Shown: positions 48,665-58,437, counted from the first letter of the stretch. The stretch: 64,000 bases of DNA from Paraburkholderia sp. IMGN_8 (GCF_038050405.1 NZ_CP150900.1:4092001-4156000); one strand, 5' to 3'. Made by a program: numbers and translations. Notes: generated by a model from the letters alone, not told the origin.

Positions 48665-49865
48665 GATAAACATGAGCGAGACAAAGTCCGATCCGATCGT
48701 GATAGTTTCCGCAGCGCGCACGCCGATGGCTGCATTTCAAGGCGATTTCGCTTCGCTGACGGCGCCGCAGTTGGGTGCGGTCGCGATCGAAGCCGCGGTG
48801 CAACGCGCGGGCCTGAAGCCCGAGCAGATCGACGAAGTAGTGATGGGCTGCGTGCTGCCCGCCGGTCTCGGCCAGGCACCCGCGCGTCAGGCCGCATTGG
48901 GCGCCGGCTTGCCGTTGGGCACCGGCAGCACCACCGTCAACAAGATGTGTGGTTCCGGCATGCGCGCGGCGATGTTCGCGCACGACATGCTGGCCGCGGG
49001 TTCGGTCGACGTGATCGTCGCCGGCGGCATGGAGAGCATGACGAACGCGCCGTACCTGCTGCCGAAAGCGCGCGGCGGCATGCGCATGGGCCACGGCCAG
49101 GTGATCGACCACATGTTCTACGACGGCCTCGAAGATGCGTACGAGAAAGGCCGCTTGATGGGCACCTTCGCTGAAGAATGCGCGGCATCGTTCGATTTCA
49201 CGCGTGAAGCGCAGGACGCGTTCGCCGTCGAGTCATTGAATCGTGCGAAGCGCGCGAACGAAGACGGCTCGTTCGCGTGGGAAATCGCACCGGTGAAAAT
49301 CGAAAGCCGCAAAGGCGAAGTCACCATCGATCACGACGAGCAACCGTTCAAAGCGAATCTCGAGAAGATTCCCACGCTCAAGCCCGCGTTCAGCAAAACC
49401 GGCACAGTGACGGCGGCGAATTCGTCGTCGATTTCGGACGGCGCCGCGGCGCTCGTGATGATGCGCGAATCGACGGCGAAACGTCTGGGCGTCGAGCCGA
49501 TCGCGCGCGTGGTCGGCCATTCGACCTTCGCGCAGGAGCCGGCGAAGTTCACCACTGCGCCGGTCGGCGCGATCCGCAAGCTGTTCGAGAAGAACGGCTG
49601 GCGCGCGGACGAAGTCGATCTGTACGAGGTCAACGAAGCGTTCGCGGTGGTGACGATGGCCGCGATGAAAGAACACCATTTACCGCACGACAAGGTCAAC
49701 GTGAACGGCGGCGCATGTGCGCTCGGCCATCCGATCGGCGCATCGGGCGCGCGGATTCTCGTCACGCTGATCGGCGCGCTGAAAAAGCGCGGCGGCAAGC
49801 GCGGCGTCGCCACGCTGTGCATCGGCGGTGGCGAAGCGACCGCAATGGGTATCGAACTGGTTTGA
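48657..49865 (+). CDS. Acetyl-CoA C-acetyltransferase (thiolase)
   Basis: This 402-aa thiolase has the nucleophile Cys98 (NKMCGSGM), the catalytic histidine in ACALGHPIGASG and the second cysteine in CIGGGEATAM. It reversibly condenses two acetyl-CoA or cleaves acetoacetyl-CoA. AAGGAG lies 8 bases before the ATG at 48657; an in-frame ATG at 48672 is the alternative. In this cluster a degradative role is more likely than PHB synthesis. Confidence 0.93.
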   Translation: MSEINMSETKSDPIVIVSAARTPMAAFQGDFASLTAPQLGAVAIEAAVQRAGLKPEQIDEVVMGCVLPAGLGQAPARQAALGAGLPLGTGSTTVNKMCGSGMRAAMFAHDMLAAGSVDVIVAGGMESMTNAPYLLPKARGGMRMGHGQVIDHMFYDGLEDAYEKGRLMGTFAEECAASFDFTREAQDAFAVESLNRAKRANEDGSFAWEIAPVKIESRKGEVTIDHDEQPFKANLEKIPTLKPAFSKTGTVTAANSSSISDGAAALVMMRESTAKRLGVEPIARVVGHSTFAQEPAKFTTAPVGAIRKLFEKNGWRADEVDLYEVNEAFAVVTMAAMKEHHLPHDKVNVNGGACALGHPIGASGARILVTLIGALKKRGGKRGVATLCIGGGEATAMGIELV

Positions 49866-49902
49866 CGCGTTGCCGGACACGATGAAGGCTTGAGGTGATT
49901 CG

Positions 49903-50580
49903 ATGAAGACAGTGTTGATCGTCGGTGCGTCGCGCGGCATCGGCCGGGAATTTGTGCGGCAGTACAAGAAGAGTGGCTGGCGCGTGCTGGCCACCGCGCG
50001 CGATGGCGCCGCGCTCGACGCGCTAGCCGAGCTCGGCGCGGAAACCTTCCCGGTCGACGTTACCGCACCTGAAGAGATCGCCGCACTCGGCTGGAAGCTC
50101 GACGGCGAGCGGCTCGACGCGGCGGTGCTGGTCTCGGGCGTGTACGGCCCGCGCACTGAAGGCGTCGAGACGATCACCGCCGAGGACTTCGATCACGTGA
50201 TGAGTACCAACGTGCGCGGTCCGATGCAATTGATGCCGATCCTCTTGCCGCTCGTCGAAGAGGCCGGCGGCGTGCTCGCGGTGGTCTCGAGCAAGATGGG
50301 CAGCATCAGCGATGCAAGCGCCACGAGCGGCTGGCTGTATCGCGCGAGCAAGGCGGCGCTGAACGACGCGCTGAAGATCGCGTCGCTGGAAGCGAAGCGC
50401 GCAACCTGTATCTCACTGCATCCAGGTTGGGTACGTACCGACATGGGCGGCGCGCAGGCCGCAATCGATCCGGCGCGCAGCGTGACCGGCATGCGTGAAG
50501 TGCTCGCGCAGGCTGCCGCTGCGCACGAATCGTTCAACGGCCGCTTCTACCAATACGACGGCACACTACTCGACTGGTGA
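49903..50580 (+). CDS. SDR family oxidoreductase
   Basis: This 225-aa SDR has the cofactor motif GASRGIG at about 7-13 and catalytic Ser-Tyr-Lys in VVSSKMG and LYRASKAAL. The usual NAG sequence is replaced by VSGVYG (about 78-83), a deviation seen in some short members. TGAGGTGA precedes the ATG. It sits between the thiolase and acyl-CoA dehydrogenase genes with small gaps, so it may handle a 3-hydroxyacyl-CoA of the same pathway, but that is inference. Confidence 0.88.
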   Translation: MKTVLIVGASRGIGREFVRQYKKSGWRVLATARDGAALDALAELGAETFPVDVTAPEEIAALGWKLDGERLDAAVLVSGVYGPRTEGVETITAEDFDHVMSTNVRGPMQLMPILLPLVEEAGGVLAVVSSKMGSISDASATSGWLYRASKAALNDALKIASLEAKRATCISLHPGWVRTDMGGAQAAIDPARSVTGMREVLAQAAAAHESFNGRFYQYDGTLLDW

Positions 50581-50592
50581 GGAGACAAAACG

Positions 50593-51723
50593 ATGGTGCT
50601 TGATCAGGACCACCTGATGGTCCGCGACGCGGTACGCACTTTCGTGCGCGACGCGGTGACGCCGCACGCGGCGCTGTGGGACCGCGAGCGCACCTTCCCG
50701 AAGGACGTGCATCGCCAGCTCGCCGAACTGGGCGCGTACGGCGTGCTGGTGCCCGAGGCGTACGGCGGTGCCGGCATGGACGCGCTGGCGCTCGCGTTGA
50801 TCCTCGAAGAAATCGCCGCGGGCGACGGAGGCACGTCGACGGCGATCTCCGTCAACAACTGTCCGGTGTGCAGCATCCTGCTGACCTACGGCAACGAGGC
50901 GCAGAAGCGCGACTGGCTCACGCCGCTCGCACGCGGCGAGATGCTCGGCGCGTTTTGTCTGACCGAACCGCAAGCGGGTTCGGACGCGTCCGCGCTGCGC
51001 ACCACGGCCACCCGCGACGGCGACGCATACGTGCTGAACGGCGTCAAACAGTTCATCACGAGCGGCAAGAACGGCAACGTCGCGATCGTGATGGCGGTGA
51101 CCGACAAGGCGGCGGGCAAACGTGGCATCAGCGCGTTTATCGTGCCGACCGATACCAAGGGTTACGTCGTCGCGCGCGTCGAAGAAAAGCTCGGCCAGCA
51201 TTCGTCGGACACCGCGCAAATCATCTTCGAAGATTGCCGTGTGCCGGCGGCGAACCTGATCGGCGCGGAAGGCGAAGGCTATCGGATTGCGCTGTCGGGG
51301 CTCGAAGGCGGGCGCATCGGCATCGCCGCGCAAAGCGTCGGTATGGCGCGCGCCGCGTTCGAAGCGGCGTTGAGCTATGCGAAGGAACGCGAAAGCTTCG
51401 GCCAGCCGCTGTTTTCGCACCAGGCCGTGCAGTTCCGTCTCGCCGATATGGCAACACAACTCGAAGCGGCGCGCCAGTTGATCTGGCACGCGGCTTCCCT
51501 GAAAGACGCCGGTCTGCCGTGTTTGACCGAAGCCGCCATGGCCAAACTGTTCGCGTCGGAAGCAGCCGAGCGTATCTGTTCGGCGGCGCTGCAGATTCAC
51601 GGCGGCTATGGCTATCTGAGCGATTTCCCTGTGGAACGTATTTACCGCGATGTGCGCGTGTGCCAGATCTACGAAGGCACCAGCGACATCCAGAAAATCC
51701 TGATCGCACGCGGTCTTGACTGA
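50593..51723 (+). CDS. Acyl-CoA dehydrogenase
   Basis: This 376-aa flavoenzyme has AFCLTEPQAGSDASALRTTA (FAD and substrate contacts), GIAAQSVGMARAAFEAAL and QIHGGYGYLSDFPVERIYRDVRVCQIYEGTSDIQ near the end in outline. The catalytic base is probably the glutamate of YEGT in the last 15 residues. It forms 2-enoyl-CoA with electron transfer to ETF. GAGGAGA precedes the ATG, 13 bp after the SDR stop. Chain preference (short or branched) is not determinable from sequence. Confidence 0.92.
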   Translation: MVLDQDHLMVRDAVRTFVRDAVTPHAALWDRERTFPKDVHRQLAELGAYGVLVPEAYGGAGMDALALALILEEIAAGDGGTSTAISVNNCPVCSILLTYGNEAQKRDWLTPLARGEMLGAFCLTEPQAGSDASALRTTATRDGDAYVLNGVKQFITSGKNGNVAIVMAVTDKAAGKRGISAFIVPTDTKGYVVARVEEKLGQHSSDTAQIIFEDCRVPAANLIGAEGEGYRIALSGLEGGRIGIAAQSVGMARAAFEAALSYAKERESFGQPLFSHQAVQFRLADMATQLEAARQLIWHAASLKDAGLPCLTEAAMAKLFASEAAERICSAALQIHGGYGYLSDFPVERIYRDVRVCQIYEGTSDIQKILIARGLD

Positions 51724-51730
51724 ACGTCTG

Positions 51731-52180
51731 ATGAATAAGCCATTGTTGTCGGTACAACGACCTTCCGACTGTCCCTGCGGCGGCGCTGTGCCCGATCAGC
51801 GCAGCACGCCTAAGGCGCCCCGCTTCGCAGAATGCTGTGGCCGGTACATCGACGGCGGCGAAGCGGCGCCGCGCGCGCTCGAACTGATGCGCTCGCGTTA
51901 CAGCGCCTATGTAGTGGGCGCCACGGATTACCTGCGCGCGACCTGGGCGCCGCACACCTGCCCGGCCGACCTCGACACCGACCCTGCCGCGCCCGACGCG
52001 CCGCGTTGGCTCGGACTCCAGATCAAGGCGTTCGCCGAAAGCGATGCTGAGCACGCCACAGTGGAATTTGTCGCACGCTATAAGGTGGGTGGCCGCGCGC
52101 ATCGGCTGCACGAGCTGAGCCGCTTTGTACGAGGCGAAGACGGACGCTGGCGTTATGTCGATGGCGACGTCAGCGAATAG
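51731..52180 (+). CDS. YchJ family (SEC-C-like) protein
   Basis: This 149-aa protein has cysteines in SDCPCGG and FAECCGRYIDGG near the start and a wing of the YchJ type (RYSAYVVGATDYLRATWAP, EFVARYKVGGRAHRLHELSRFVRG in outline). YchJ proteins are small metal-binding proteins of unknown role, with an SEC-C-like N-terminus. The start at 51731 is 7 bp behind the acyl-CoA dehydrogenase stop, with an alternative at 51716. It probably is the last gene of the cluster. Confidence 0.85.
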   Translation: MNKPLLSVQRPSDCPCGGAVPDQRSTPKAPRFAECCGRYIDGGEAAPRALELMRSRYSAYVVGATDYLRATWAPHTCPADLDTDPAAPDAPRWLGLQIKAFAESDAEHATVEFVARYKVGGRAHRLHELSRFVRGEDGRWRYVDGDVSE

Positions 52181-52801
52181 CACAATCCTTTCTGCGCCTT
52201 ACAGCGCAACATGAAGACCAGCGCGACGGACGTCCTGAAGTACATTACGGTGGACTGAATAGCGACGTCACATATGGCCCTCAAACTAAGGCCCTTTTTC
52301 ATGTTGGCTCTACGCGACAGCGCGTTCATGTGCCGAGTGGCGCAGCGATTCCTTCGTGGAGCCAATCACCGGCGGAGCGCCGGTTCCGCGGCCCCATCCC
52401 CCCCGCTTCCCACACGGCAATTATTTCGTCGCGGGTTCTCCTTTATTGCACAAAACAAAATTGTCGTGCCAGGATGAGGCCGTAGGTTTGTGACGCCACG
52501 TTGCGAGGGCCGGCCAATATCGGTTCCGCAACATGCGCAGGCGCCCTGCCGATAACCCGGTGTCCCGGTTCGGCGGCGGTTCCAGGCAGCATGATGTGGC
52601 GCTCATCATCGGCGCGTGGGGTCGCGTCGGCCGTTTGGGTTCATCCCGTGCGATCTCGATTAGCGTGCGTGCGCTTGGCGCACTCCGTACGCGAGTGTGT
52701 TTTTGTCTGTCGAAAATGTCGACGAAAGGTAAATGTCGGCAATGGCTTTCGACAGACAGACACCACGGTGTTCAGGGCAGATTTTTGATGCAGGTGCGTT
52801 A
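52181..52801. other. Intergenic region before the secreted hydrolase gene
   Basis: These 621 bp carry no gene I can support. A hairpin ACCGGCG-GAG-CGCCGGT lies at 52368-52384. A larger inverted repeat (GTCTGTCGAAA at 52705-52715, TTTCGACAGAC at 52747-52757) brackets 31 bases just ahead of the hydrolase gene. GGTGTTCAG occurs at 52768-52776 and again at 52804-52812, over the start codon. Confidence 0.5.
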
Positions 52802-54085
52802 ATGGTGTTCAGCAAGGTTCTGACGAAGTGTGCGGTGATCTGTGCGACGGCGACGTGCGCTGTCGCACTCGCGCATGCCGACCCGCTCGCCGACACCCAG
52901 GCGGGACCGCTGACCCGCGCTCACGTACCGCGTATTGCTCTGGACGACGACATCTATCTGCCGAGCGCCAGCCTCAACGAACAGATTGTGCGAGTACCGG
53001 TCAACGCTGCCGGCTCGATCACGCTCGAAACGACGATCTACAAACCGGACGGCGCAGGCCCGTTCCCGATGATCGTCTTCAACCACGGGAAGATTCCTGG
53101 CGACCCGCGCACGCAGGAACGCAGCGACCCGCGGCCGTTCGCGCGTGAATTCGTGCGGCGCGGCTACGTGGTGGTGGCGCCGAACCGCCAGGGCTTCGGC
53201 CATTCGGACGGCGCCTATCAGCAGGATGGCTGCGACGTCGAGCGCAACGGCATCAGCCAGGCCGGTGACGTGGCCGCGACGATCGACTACATGTCGAAGC
53301 AGCCGTACGTGGATGCGACACACATCGTGGTGGCCGGAACCTCGCACGGCGGGCTGGCGACGATGGCTTACGGCACCGAGGCTGCACCGGGCGTTCGGGC
53401 ATTGATCAATTTCTCCGGCGGTTTGCGGCAGGACGCGTGCACCGACTGGCAGGGCAACTTGACGCGCGCCTTCGGCGCATATGGTGAGAAGACCAGGGTG
53501 CCGTCGCTGTGGTTGTACGGCGAAAACGATTCGATCTGGACGCAGTCTTTGGTGGCCGGCATGTATGCCGCTTTTGCCGAGCATGGTGCGAGCGCCAGGA
53601 TGGTGGATTTCGGCAACTACAAGAATGACGCGCATCGGCTGGTTGGCGATCGCGATGGCGTGCAGGTTTGGTGGCCTGCTGTCGAGGCCTTCCTGGCGCG
53701 GGCGGGGATGCCTACCGGCGTGCAATATCGCGTGTCTGATCCTTCTTTGCCGAAGGCTAGCGGGTTTGCTGCTGTCGATGCGGTCGATGCCGTGCCGTTT
53801 GTCGATGAAGCTGGACGTAATGGGTATCGGAATTTCCTGCATCAGTATCCTAGCCGGGCTTTTGCGGTTTCGGATTCGGGGGCCTGGTCCTGGGCCGAGG
53901 GCGGCGATGATCCTATGACGGTGGCAATTGCTAATTGCCAGAAGCAGAGTTCGGCGCCTTGCAGGTTATATGCGGTGAATAACTCCGTTGTGTGGGGGGC
54001 TCAGTCTTCGCAGACGGCTAGTGGTGGTGATGGGTCTTCTTCTGGTGCTGCCGAGGGGCGTAGGGCTCTTGCTAGCCGGGAGTAG
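52802..54085 (+). CDS. Secreted alpha/beta hydrolase (dienelactone-hydrolase-like) with C-terminal extension
   Basis: This 427-aa protein has a signal peptide (about residues 1-27, ending AHA-DP). A serine-hydrolase domain follows: NHGKIPGDPR, the nucleophile elbow VAGTSHGGLATMAYG, the acid in LYGENDSIW and a histidine in KNDAHRLVGD. After about residue 300 a further domain begins (GYRNFLHQYPSRAFAVSDSGAWSWAEGG, with paired cysteines NCQKQSSAPCRLYAV). Codon use turns AT-richer in this last third. The substrate is unknown. An AGGTG ribosome site precedes the ATG at 52802. Confidence 0.82.
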   Translation: MVFSKVLTKCAVICATATCAVALAHADPLADTQAGPLTRAHVPRIALDDDIYLPSASLNEQIVRVPVNAAGSITLETTIYKPDGAGPFPMIVFNHGKIPGDPRTQERSDPRPFAREFVRRGYVVVAPNRQGFGHSDGAYQQDGCDVERNGISQAGDVAATIDYMSKQPYVDATHIVVAGTSHGGLATMAYGTEAAPGVRALINFSGGLRQDACTDWQGNLTRAFGAYGEKTRVPSLWLYGENDSIWTQSLVAGMYAAFAEHGASARMVDFGNYKNDAHRLVGDRDGVQVWWPAVEAFLARAGMPTGVQYRVSDPSLPKASGFAAVDAVDAVPFVDEAGRNGYRNFLHQYPSRAFAVSDSGAWSWAEGGDDPMTVAIANCQKQSSAPCRLYAVNNSVVWGAQSSQTASGGDGSSSGAAEGRRALASRE

Positions 54086-54099
54086 GGGTTTTTTAGTGC

Positions 54100-54180
54100 C
54101 TGCTCGGCGGTATTTGTCTGTGTGCCTGCGGGGTTGGCCTTTCCTTGATTTCTTAGTGGTCTATTAGCTTCGCCCCTGTG
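54100..54180 (-). repeat. Tail fragment of the structured repeat
   Basis: On the minus strand this reads CACAGGGGCGAAGCTAATAG, then ACCACTAAGAAATCAAGGAA and AGGCCAACCCCGCAGGC, matching the 3' part of the repeat that ends the neighbouring full copy. It lies in tandem with that copy. Confidence 0.7.
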
Positions 54181-54186
54181 CTGTTT

Positions 54187-54478
54187 GCCTGCTCGGCGCT
54201 TTGGGTTGTACGCCTGCGGCGTTGGCCTTTCCTTGATTTCTTATTGGTTTATTAGCGTCGCCCCTGTGCGGGGCAGGCACTTACTTTCTTTGCCGCCGCA
54301 AAGAAAGTAAGCAAAGAAAGCGGCTCACACCGCTAATGCTAAGCGGGTTCCTCGCGCAGTCACGGTAGTGGAGCATCTGGAATCTGCGCTCTCGCACACT
54401 CCGCCCTGGTGACAAAGCAGTCATTCTTCCGGCGGCGCTGCGCGCGCCGACGCGGTACTTCTCAAAACCGCCAGGCAC
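54187..54478 (-). repeat. Structured dispersed repeat, copy B (inverted)
   Basis: On the minus strand this has the same order as copies A and C. The main hairpin is CTTACTTTCTTTGC against GCAAAGAAAGTAAG with a GGCG loop, at about 54280-54312. The CCGTGACTGCGCGAGG stretch is shared with copy A but replaced in copy C. Confidence 0.8.
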
Positions 54479-54627
54479 CGCTGGCGTCTTGTTGCCGCAT
54501 CTTCCCCGCATGCAACTCCCCTGCGCCGAGGCGCAGCCGACGATCCCCACCCCACCCAAAAAACGCTACTGCTTTCCGCGCACCCCGTCCCCGCGTGTGG
54601 TGCTGTGGCCCAAACCCGACTAATGGT

Positions 54628-54912
54628 TTTCGGAAGCACACTTCGGCGCGCGCAGCGCCGCCGGAAGTATGACTGCCTTGTCACTAGGGCGGAGTGTGCG
54701 AGAGCACTGATTCCAGATGCTCCACTGCCTCCTCCAAGCCAGGGGACCCGCTTAAGAATTAGCGGTGTGAAGCCGCTTTCTTTGCTTACTTTCTTTGCGG
54801 CGGCAAAGAAAGTAAGTGCCTGCCCCGCACAGGGGCGACGCTAATAAACCAATATCAAATCAAGGAAAGGCCACCGCCGTAAGCGAACAACCAAAGCGCC
54901 GCGCAGGCAAAA
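54628..54912 (+). repeat. Structured dispersed repeat, copy C
   Basis: Same order as copy A. The main hairpin is CTTACTTTCTTTGC against GCAAAGAAAGTAAG with a GGCG loop at about 54785-54816. The GCCCC-GCACA-GGGGC hairpin is at about 54822-54836, and the tail CTAATAAACCAATA and AAGGAAAGGCCACCGCC follow. It forms a large inverted repeat with copy B around a 150-bp centre. Confidence 0.8.
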
Positions 54913-55004
54913 ACCCCCAATCCCCGCCTACAACAACCCATTACTTTGCCGTCGCTAACTGCACCGATCAGCAATCTTCACAAACAAACTGAAACCAGCT
55001 GCAT

Positions 55005-55047
55005 CGAACAGCCCCGAACCCCAAGCGCCGCAGGCAAAACCCCCATC
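55005..55047 (+). repeat. Second tail fragment of the structured repeat
   Basis: CGAACAGCCCCGAACCCC, then AAGCGCCGCAGGCAAAAC and CCCCATCC, resemble the end of copy C (CGAACAACCAAAGCGCCGCG, CAGGCAAAAACCCCCAATCC). Confidence 0.5.
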
Positions 55048-55170
55048 CAACCCCTAATGCAGAACAATAAATAAAGCGCTAATCTCGACCCCGCGAAACC
55101 GCCAGGGCCGCGCCCAGCGCAAACAAACCTGCAAAGAAAAGCCAGCCCGCAGCGGCAAAAAAGCACCCTC

Positions 55171-55184
55171 GGAGTACCCCTTTG
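55171..55184 (+). promoter_or_regulatory. Ribosome-binding site and TTG start of bioA
   Basis: GGAG at 55171-55174 stands seven bases before a TTG at 55182, the only reasonable start. The next in-frame ATG is 26 codons into the conserved protein. Confidence 0.6.
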
Positions 55185-56537
55185 GAAAAAAAGTCAGCAG
55201 CAACACCTGAAGACTGGATCACCCGCAGCCTGCGTGCCGTCTGGCACCCCTGCACCCAGATGAAGCACCACGAGCGCCTGCCGCTGATCCCGGTAGCGCG
55301 CGGTCAAGGCGCGTGGCTCTACGACCGTGCCAACCGTCGTTATCTGGACGCGATCAGTTCCTGGTGGGTCAACCTGTTCGGTCACGCCAACCCGCGCATC
55401 AATGCGGCATTGAAAGACCAGCTCGACACGCTCGAGCACGCGATGCTCGCCGGCTGCACGCACGAGCCCGCGATCGAACTCGCCGAACGCCTCGGTGCGC
55501 TCACCCACAACACGCTCGGCCACGCGTTCTTCGCGTCCGACGGCGCATCCGCCGTCGAAATCGCGCTGAAGATGAGCTTCCACTCGTGGCGCAATCGCGG
55601 CTTCGCCGACAAGCAGGAATTCGTCTGCATCGCCAACAGCTATCACGGCGAAACCATCGGCGCGCTCGGCGTCACCGATGTCGCGCTCTTCAAAGACGCC
55701 TACGATCCGCTGATCCGCAACGCGCATGTCGTTGCATCGCCCGATGCGCGCCTCGCGCAACCAGGCGAAACCGCAGCCGATGTCGCGCGCCGTGCGCTCG
55801 ATCACGTTCGCGCGCTGTTCGAAGCCCGCGCCACCAAAATCTCCGCGCTGATCGTCGAGCCGCTCGTGCAGTGCGCCGCCGGCATGGCGATGCACGACAC
55901 GTCGTATATCGCCGGATTGCGCGCGCTGTGCGACCAGTACGGCGTGCATCTGATCGCCGATGAAATCGCTGTCGGTTGCGGACGTACCGGCACTTTCTTC
56001 GCTTGCGAACAGGCCGGTATCTGGCCGGATTTCCTGTGTCTTTCGAAGGGCATCAGCGGCGGCTATCTGCCGTTGTCGATCGTGTTGTCGCGCGATGAAA
56101 TCTTCAACGCGTTCTATCACGACGATACCGCGCGCGGCTTCCTGCACTCACACTCGTACACCGGCAATCCGCTCGCGTGCCGTGCGGCGCTCGCCACGCT
56201 CGATCTGTTCGCGAGCGACAACGTACTCGCCGTCAACGCGCAGAAGTCCGCGAAGCTGAAGGCCGCGCTCGCGCCGCTCTCAGAACATAAGCACGTGCGC
56301 AATCTGCGCCAGTGCGGCACGATCTTCGCGTTCGATGCAGTGATCGACGACCCTCAGCATGCCAAAACATTCTCGCGCCGTTTTTTCGAAAACGCGTTGC
56401 GGCGCGAACTGCTGCTGCGCCCGATTTCGACCACGGTGTATCTGATGCCCCCCTACATCCTCGACGACGAAGAACTCGCGCTGCTCGCCTCGCGCACCCG
56501 CGAAACCTTCGAAGCGACGCTCGCGGAGACCCGCTAA
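55182..56537 (+). CDS. bioA: Adenosylmethionine-8-amino-7-oxononanoate aminotransferase
   Basis: This 451-aa PLP enzyme makes diaminopelargonate from KAPA, using AdoMet as amino donor. [17 protein letters not shown] is the N-terminal family landmark, [19 protein letters not shown] is typical of BioA, and [20 protein letters not shown] is the PLP aspartate region. The catalytic lysine is in [15 protein letters not shown]. It starts with TTG at 55182. Its TAA overlaps the bioF ATG by one base. First gene of bioAFDB. Confidence 0.95.
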   Translation: MEKKSAATPEDWITRSLRAVWHPCTQMKHHERLPLIPVARGQGAWLYDRANRRYLDAISSWWVNLFGHANPRINAALKDQLDTLEHAMLAGCTHEPAIELAERLGALTHNTLGHAFFASDGASAVEIALKMSFHSWRNRGFADKQEFVCIANSYHGETIGALGVTDVALFKDAYDPLIRNAHVVASPDARLAQPGETAADVARRALDHVRALFEARATKISALIVEPLVQCAAGMAMHDTSYIAGLRALCDQYGVHLIADEIAVGCGRTGTFFACEQAGIWPDFLCLSKGISGGYLPLSIVLSRDEIFNAFYHDDTARGFLHSHSYTGNPLACRAALATLDLFASDNVLAVNAQKSAKLKAALAPLSEHKHVRNLRQCGTIFAFDAVIDDPQHAKTFSRRFFENALRRELLLRPISTTVYLMPPYILDDEELALLASRTRETFEATLAETR

Positions 56538-57721
56538 TGCAATTGCTCGACACACTCGCCCAAGGGCTCAAGGAAATCGACGAACGCGGCCTGCGCCGTC
56601 GTCGTCGCACCGCCGATACGCCGTGCGCCGCGCATATGACCGTCGATGGCCGCGAGATCATCGGCTTCGCCAGTAACGACTACCTCGGTCTCGCCGCGCA
56701 TCCGCTATTGATTGCCGCGATCGCCGAAGGCGCGCAGCGCTACGGCGCGGGCAGCGGCGGCTCGCATCTGCTCGGTGGCCACTCGCGCTCGCACGCTCAA
56801 CTCGAAGATGATCTCGCTGAATTCACCGGCGGCTTTGTCGATACGCCCCGCGCGCTCTACTTCAGCACCGGCTACATGGCGAATCTCGCGACACTCACCG
56901 CGCTCGCGGGCCGCGGCACGACGCTCTTCTCCGATGCGCTGAATCACGCATCCCTGATCGACGGCGCGCGCCTGTCGCGCGCGGACGTGCAGATCTATCC
57001 GCACTGCGATACGGAAGCGTTGAGCGCGATGCTCGACGCGTCGAACGCCGACGTCAAAGTCATCGTCTCCGATACCGTGTTCAGCATGGACGGTGATATC
57101 GCGCCCCTGGCGCGTTTGCTCGAACTCGCGGAACAGCATGGCGCCTGGCTGATCGTCGACGATGCGCATGGCTTCGGCGTACTCGGTCCGCAAGGTCGTG
57201 GCGCGGTTGCGGAAGCCGCATTGCGCTCGCCAAATCTGATTTCGATCGGCACGCTCGGCAAGGCCGCGGGTGTGTCGGGCGCGTTCGTCGTCGCGCATGA
57301 GACCGTGATCGAATGGCTCGTGCAGCGCGCGCGTCCGTACATTTTCACAACCGCGTCGGTGCCCGCTGCGGCGCACGCGGTGTCGGCGAGTCTGCGCATC
57401 ATCGCTGGCGAAGAAGGCGATGCGCGGCGCGCGCATTTGCAGCAACTGATCGCACGCACGCGCGCGATGCTGAAGGCGACGCCGTGGTTGCCGGTCGACT
57501 CGCATACCGCCGTGCAACCACTGATCATCGGTGGGAACGACGCGACGCTGGATATCGCGGCCACGCTCGATCGTGCCGGTCTTTGGGTACCGGCGATCCG
57601 CCCGCCGACCGTGCCCGCTGGGACCTCGCGTTTGCGCATTTCATTGTCCGCCGCGCATTCGCACGCGGATCTGGACCGGCTTGAAGCAGGCTTGCAACAG
57701 CTCAGGGTGAAAGCTGCATGA
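56537..57721 (+). CDS. bioF: 8-amino-7-oxononanoate synthase
   Basis: This 394-aa PLP enzyme condenses pimeloyl-ACP or -CoA with alanine. [14 protein letters not shown] and [19 protein letters not shown] match Bio[19 protein letters not shown] is the PLP aspartate region, and the catalytic lysine is in [14 protein letters not shown]. The start at 56537 overlaps the bioA stop (TAATG); the open frame extends upstream only by chance. Confidence 0.95.
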   Translation: MQLLDTLAQGLKEIDERGLRRRRRTADTPCAAHMTVDGREIIGFASNDYLGLAAHPLLIAAIAEGAQRYGAGSGGSHLLGGHSRSHAQLEDDLAEFTGGFVDTPRALYFSTGYMANLATLTALAGRGTTLFSDALNHASLIDGARLSRADVQIYPHCDTEALSAMLDASNADVKVIVSDTVFSMDGDIAPLARLLELAEQHGAWLIVDDAHGFGVLGPQGRGAVAEAALRSPNLISIGTLGKAAGVSGAFVVAHETVIEWLVQRARPYIFTTASVPAAAHAVSASLRIIAGEEGDARRAHLQQLIARTRAMLKATPWLPVDSHTAVQPLIIGGNDATLDIAATLDRAGLWVPAIRPPTVPAGTSRLRISLSAAHSHADLDRLEAGLQQLRVKAA

Positions 57722-58437
57722 GCGCCCCGTTATCCCTCTTCGTCACCGGCACCGATACGGAAATCGGCAAGACCTTCGTGTCCACTGCGCTGCTATGCGG
57801 CTTCGTTCGCGAAGGCCTGCAAGCTGCCGCCATGAAGCCGATTGCCGCCGGCGCATTCGAATCGAATGGCGTGCTGCACAACGAAGACGCGGACCAACTC
57901 GATGCCGCATCGAACGTCTTGCTGCCGCCCGAGATACGCACGCCGTATCTGCTGAAAGAGCCGGCCGCGCCGCACATCGCCGCCGCGCTGGAAAACGTCA
58001 CGTTCGATATCGCGCACATCGTCGATTGCCATGCGCGGGCTTTGAAACGCGCAGACATCGTGGTGGTGGAAGGCGTGGGCGGCTTTCGCGTGCCGCTTAC
58101 GGCAACGCAAGACACCGCCGATCTCGCCGTCGCGTTGAAGCTGCCGGTCGTGCTGGTGGTCGGCATGCGGCTCGGCTGCATCAGCCATGCGTTGCTCACC
58201 GCCGAAGCGATCGCCGCACGCGGGCTGACGCTCGCCGGCTGGGTCGCGAACCGCGTCGATCCGGACATGACGTTCCCTGACGAAAACATCGCTTCGATCC
58301 GTGAGCACCTCGCGCGTGAACACGATGCACCGTTGCTCGGTATCGTGCCGCATTTGAGCCCGGCTTTGCCGGAACGCGCGGCGGATCAACTCGACATCAA
58401 CCGACTCCTGCAGACGCTGCGTCACGCGCAGCGCTGA
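57718..58437 (+). CDS. bioD: Dethiobiotin synthetase
   Basis: This 239-aa ATPase closes the ureido ring. [15 protein letters not shown] is its P-loop, [10 protein letters not shown] carries the catalytic lysine, and [13 protein letters not shown] is the next motif. Its ATG overlaps the bioF stop by 4 bp (ATGA). Confidence 0.96.
   Translation: MSAPLSLFVTGTDTEIGKTFVSTALLCGFVREGLQAAAMKPIAAGAFESNGVLHNEDADQLDAASNVLLPPEIRTPYLLKEPAAPHIAAALENVTFDIAHIVDCHARALKRADIVVVEGVGGFRVPLTATQDTADLAVALKLPVVLVVGMRLGCISHALLTAEAIAARGLTLAGWVANRVDPDMTFPDENIASIREHLAREHDAPLLGIVPHLSPALPERAADQLDINRLLQTLRHAQR

Larger units (their letters stand above)
54086..55181. other. Repeat-rich intergenic region before bioA
   Basis: Almost 1.1 kb without a gene. 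It holds an inverted pair of the structured repeat (54187-54478 and 54628-54912), a tail fragment at about 54100-54180 and another at about 55005-55047. The last 130 bp before bioA are rich in A and C and should contain its promoter. Confidence 0.75.

Noticed and set aside
54409..54684. Two mutually inverted 87-codon frames within the repeat pair
   Set aside because: They are copies of the same repeat read in both directions. The frame is not kept in copy A, so the repeat is non-coding.
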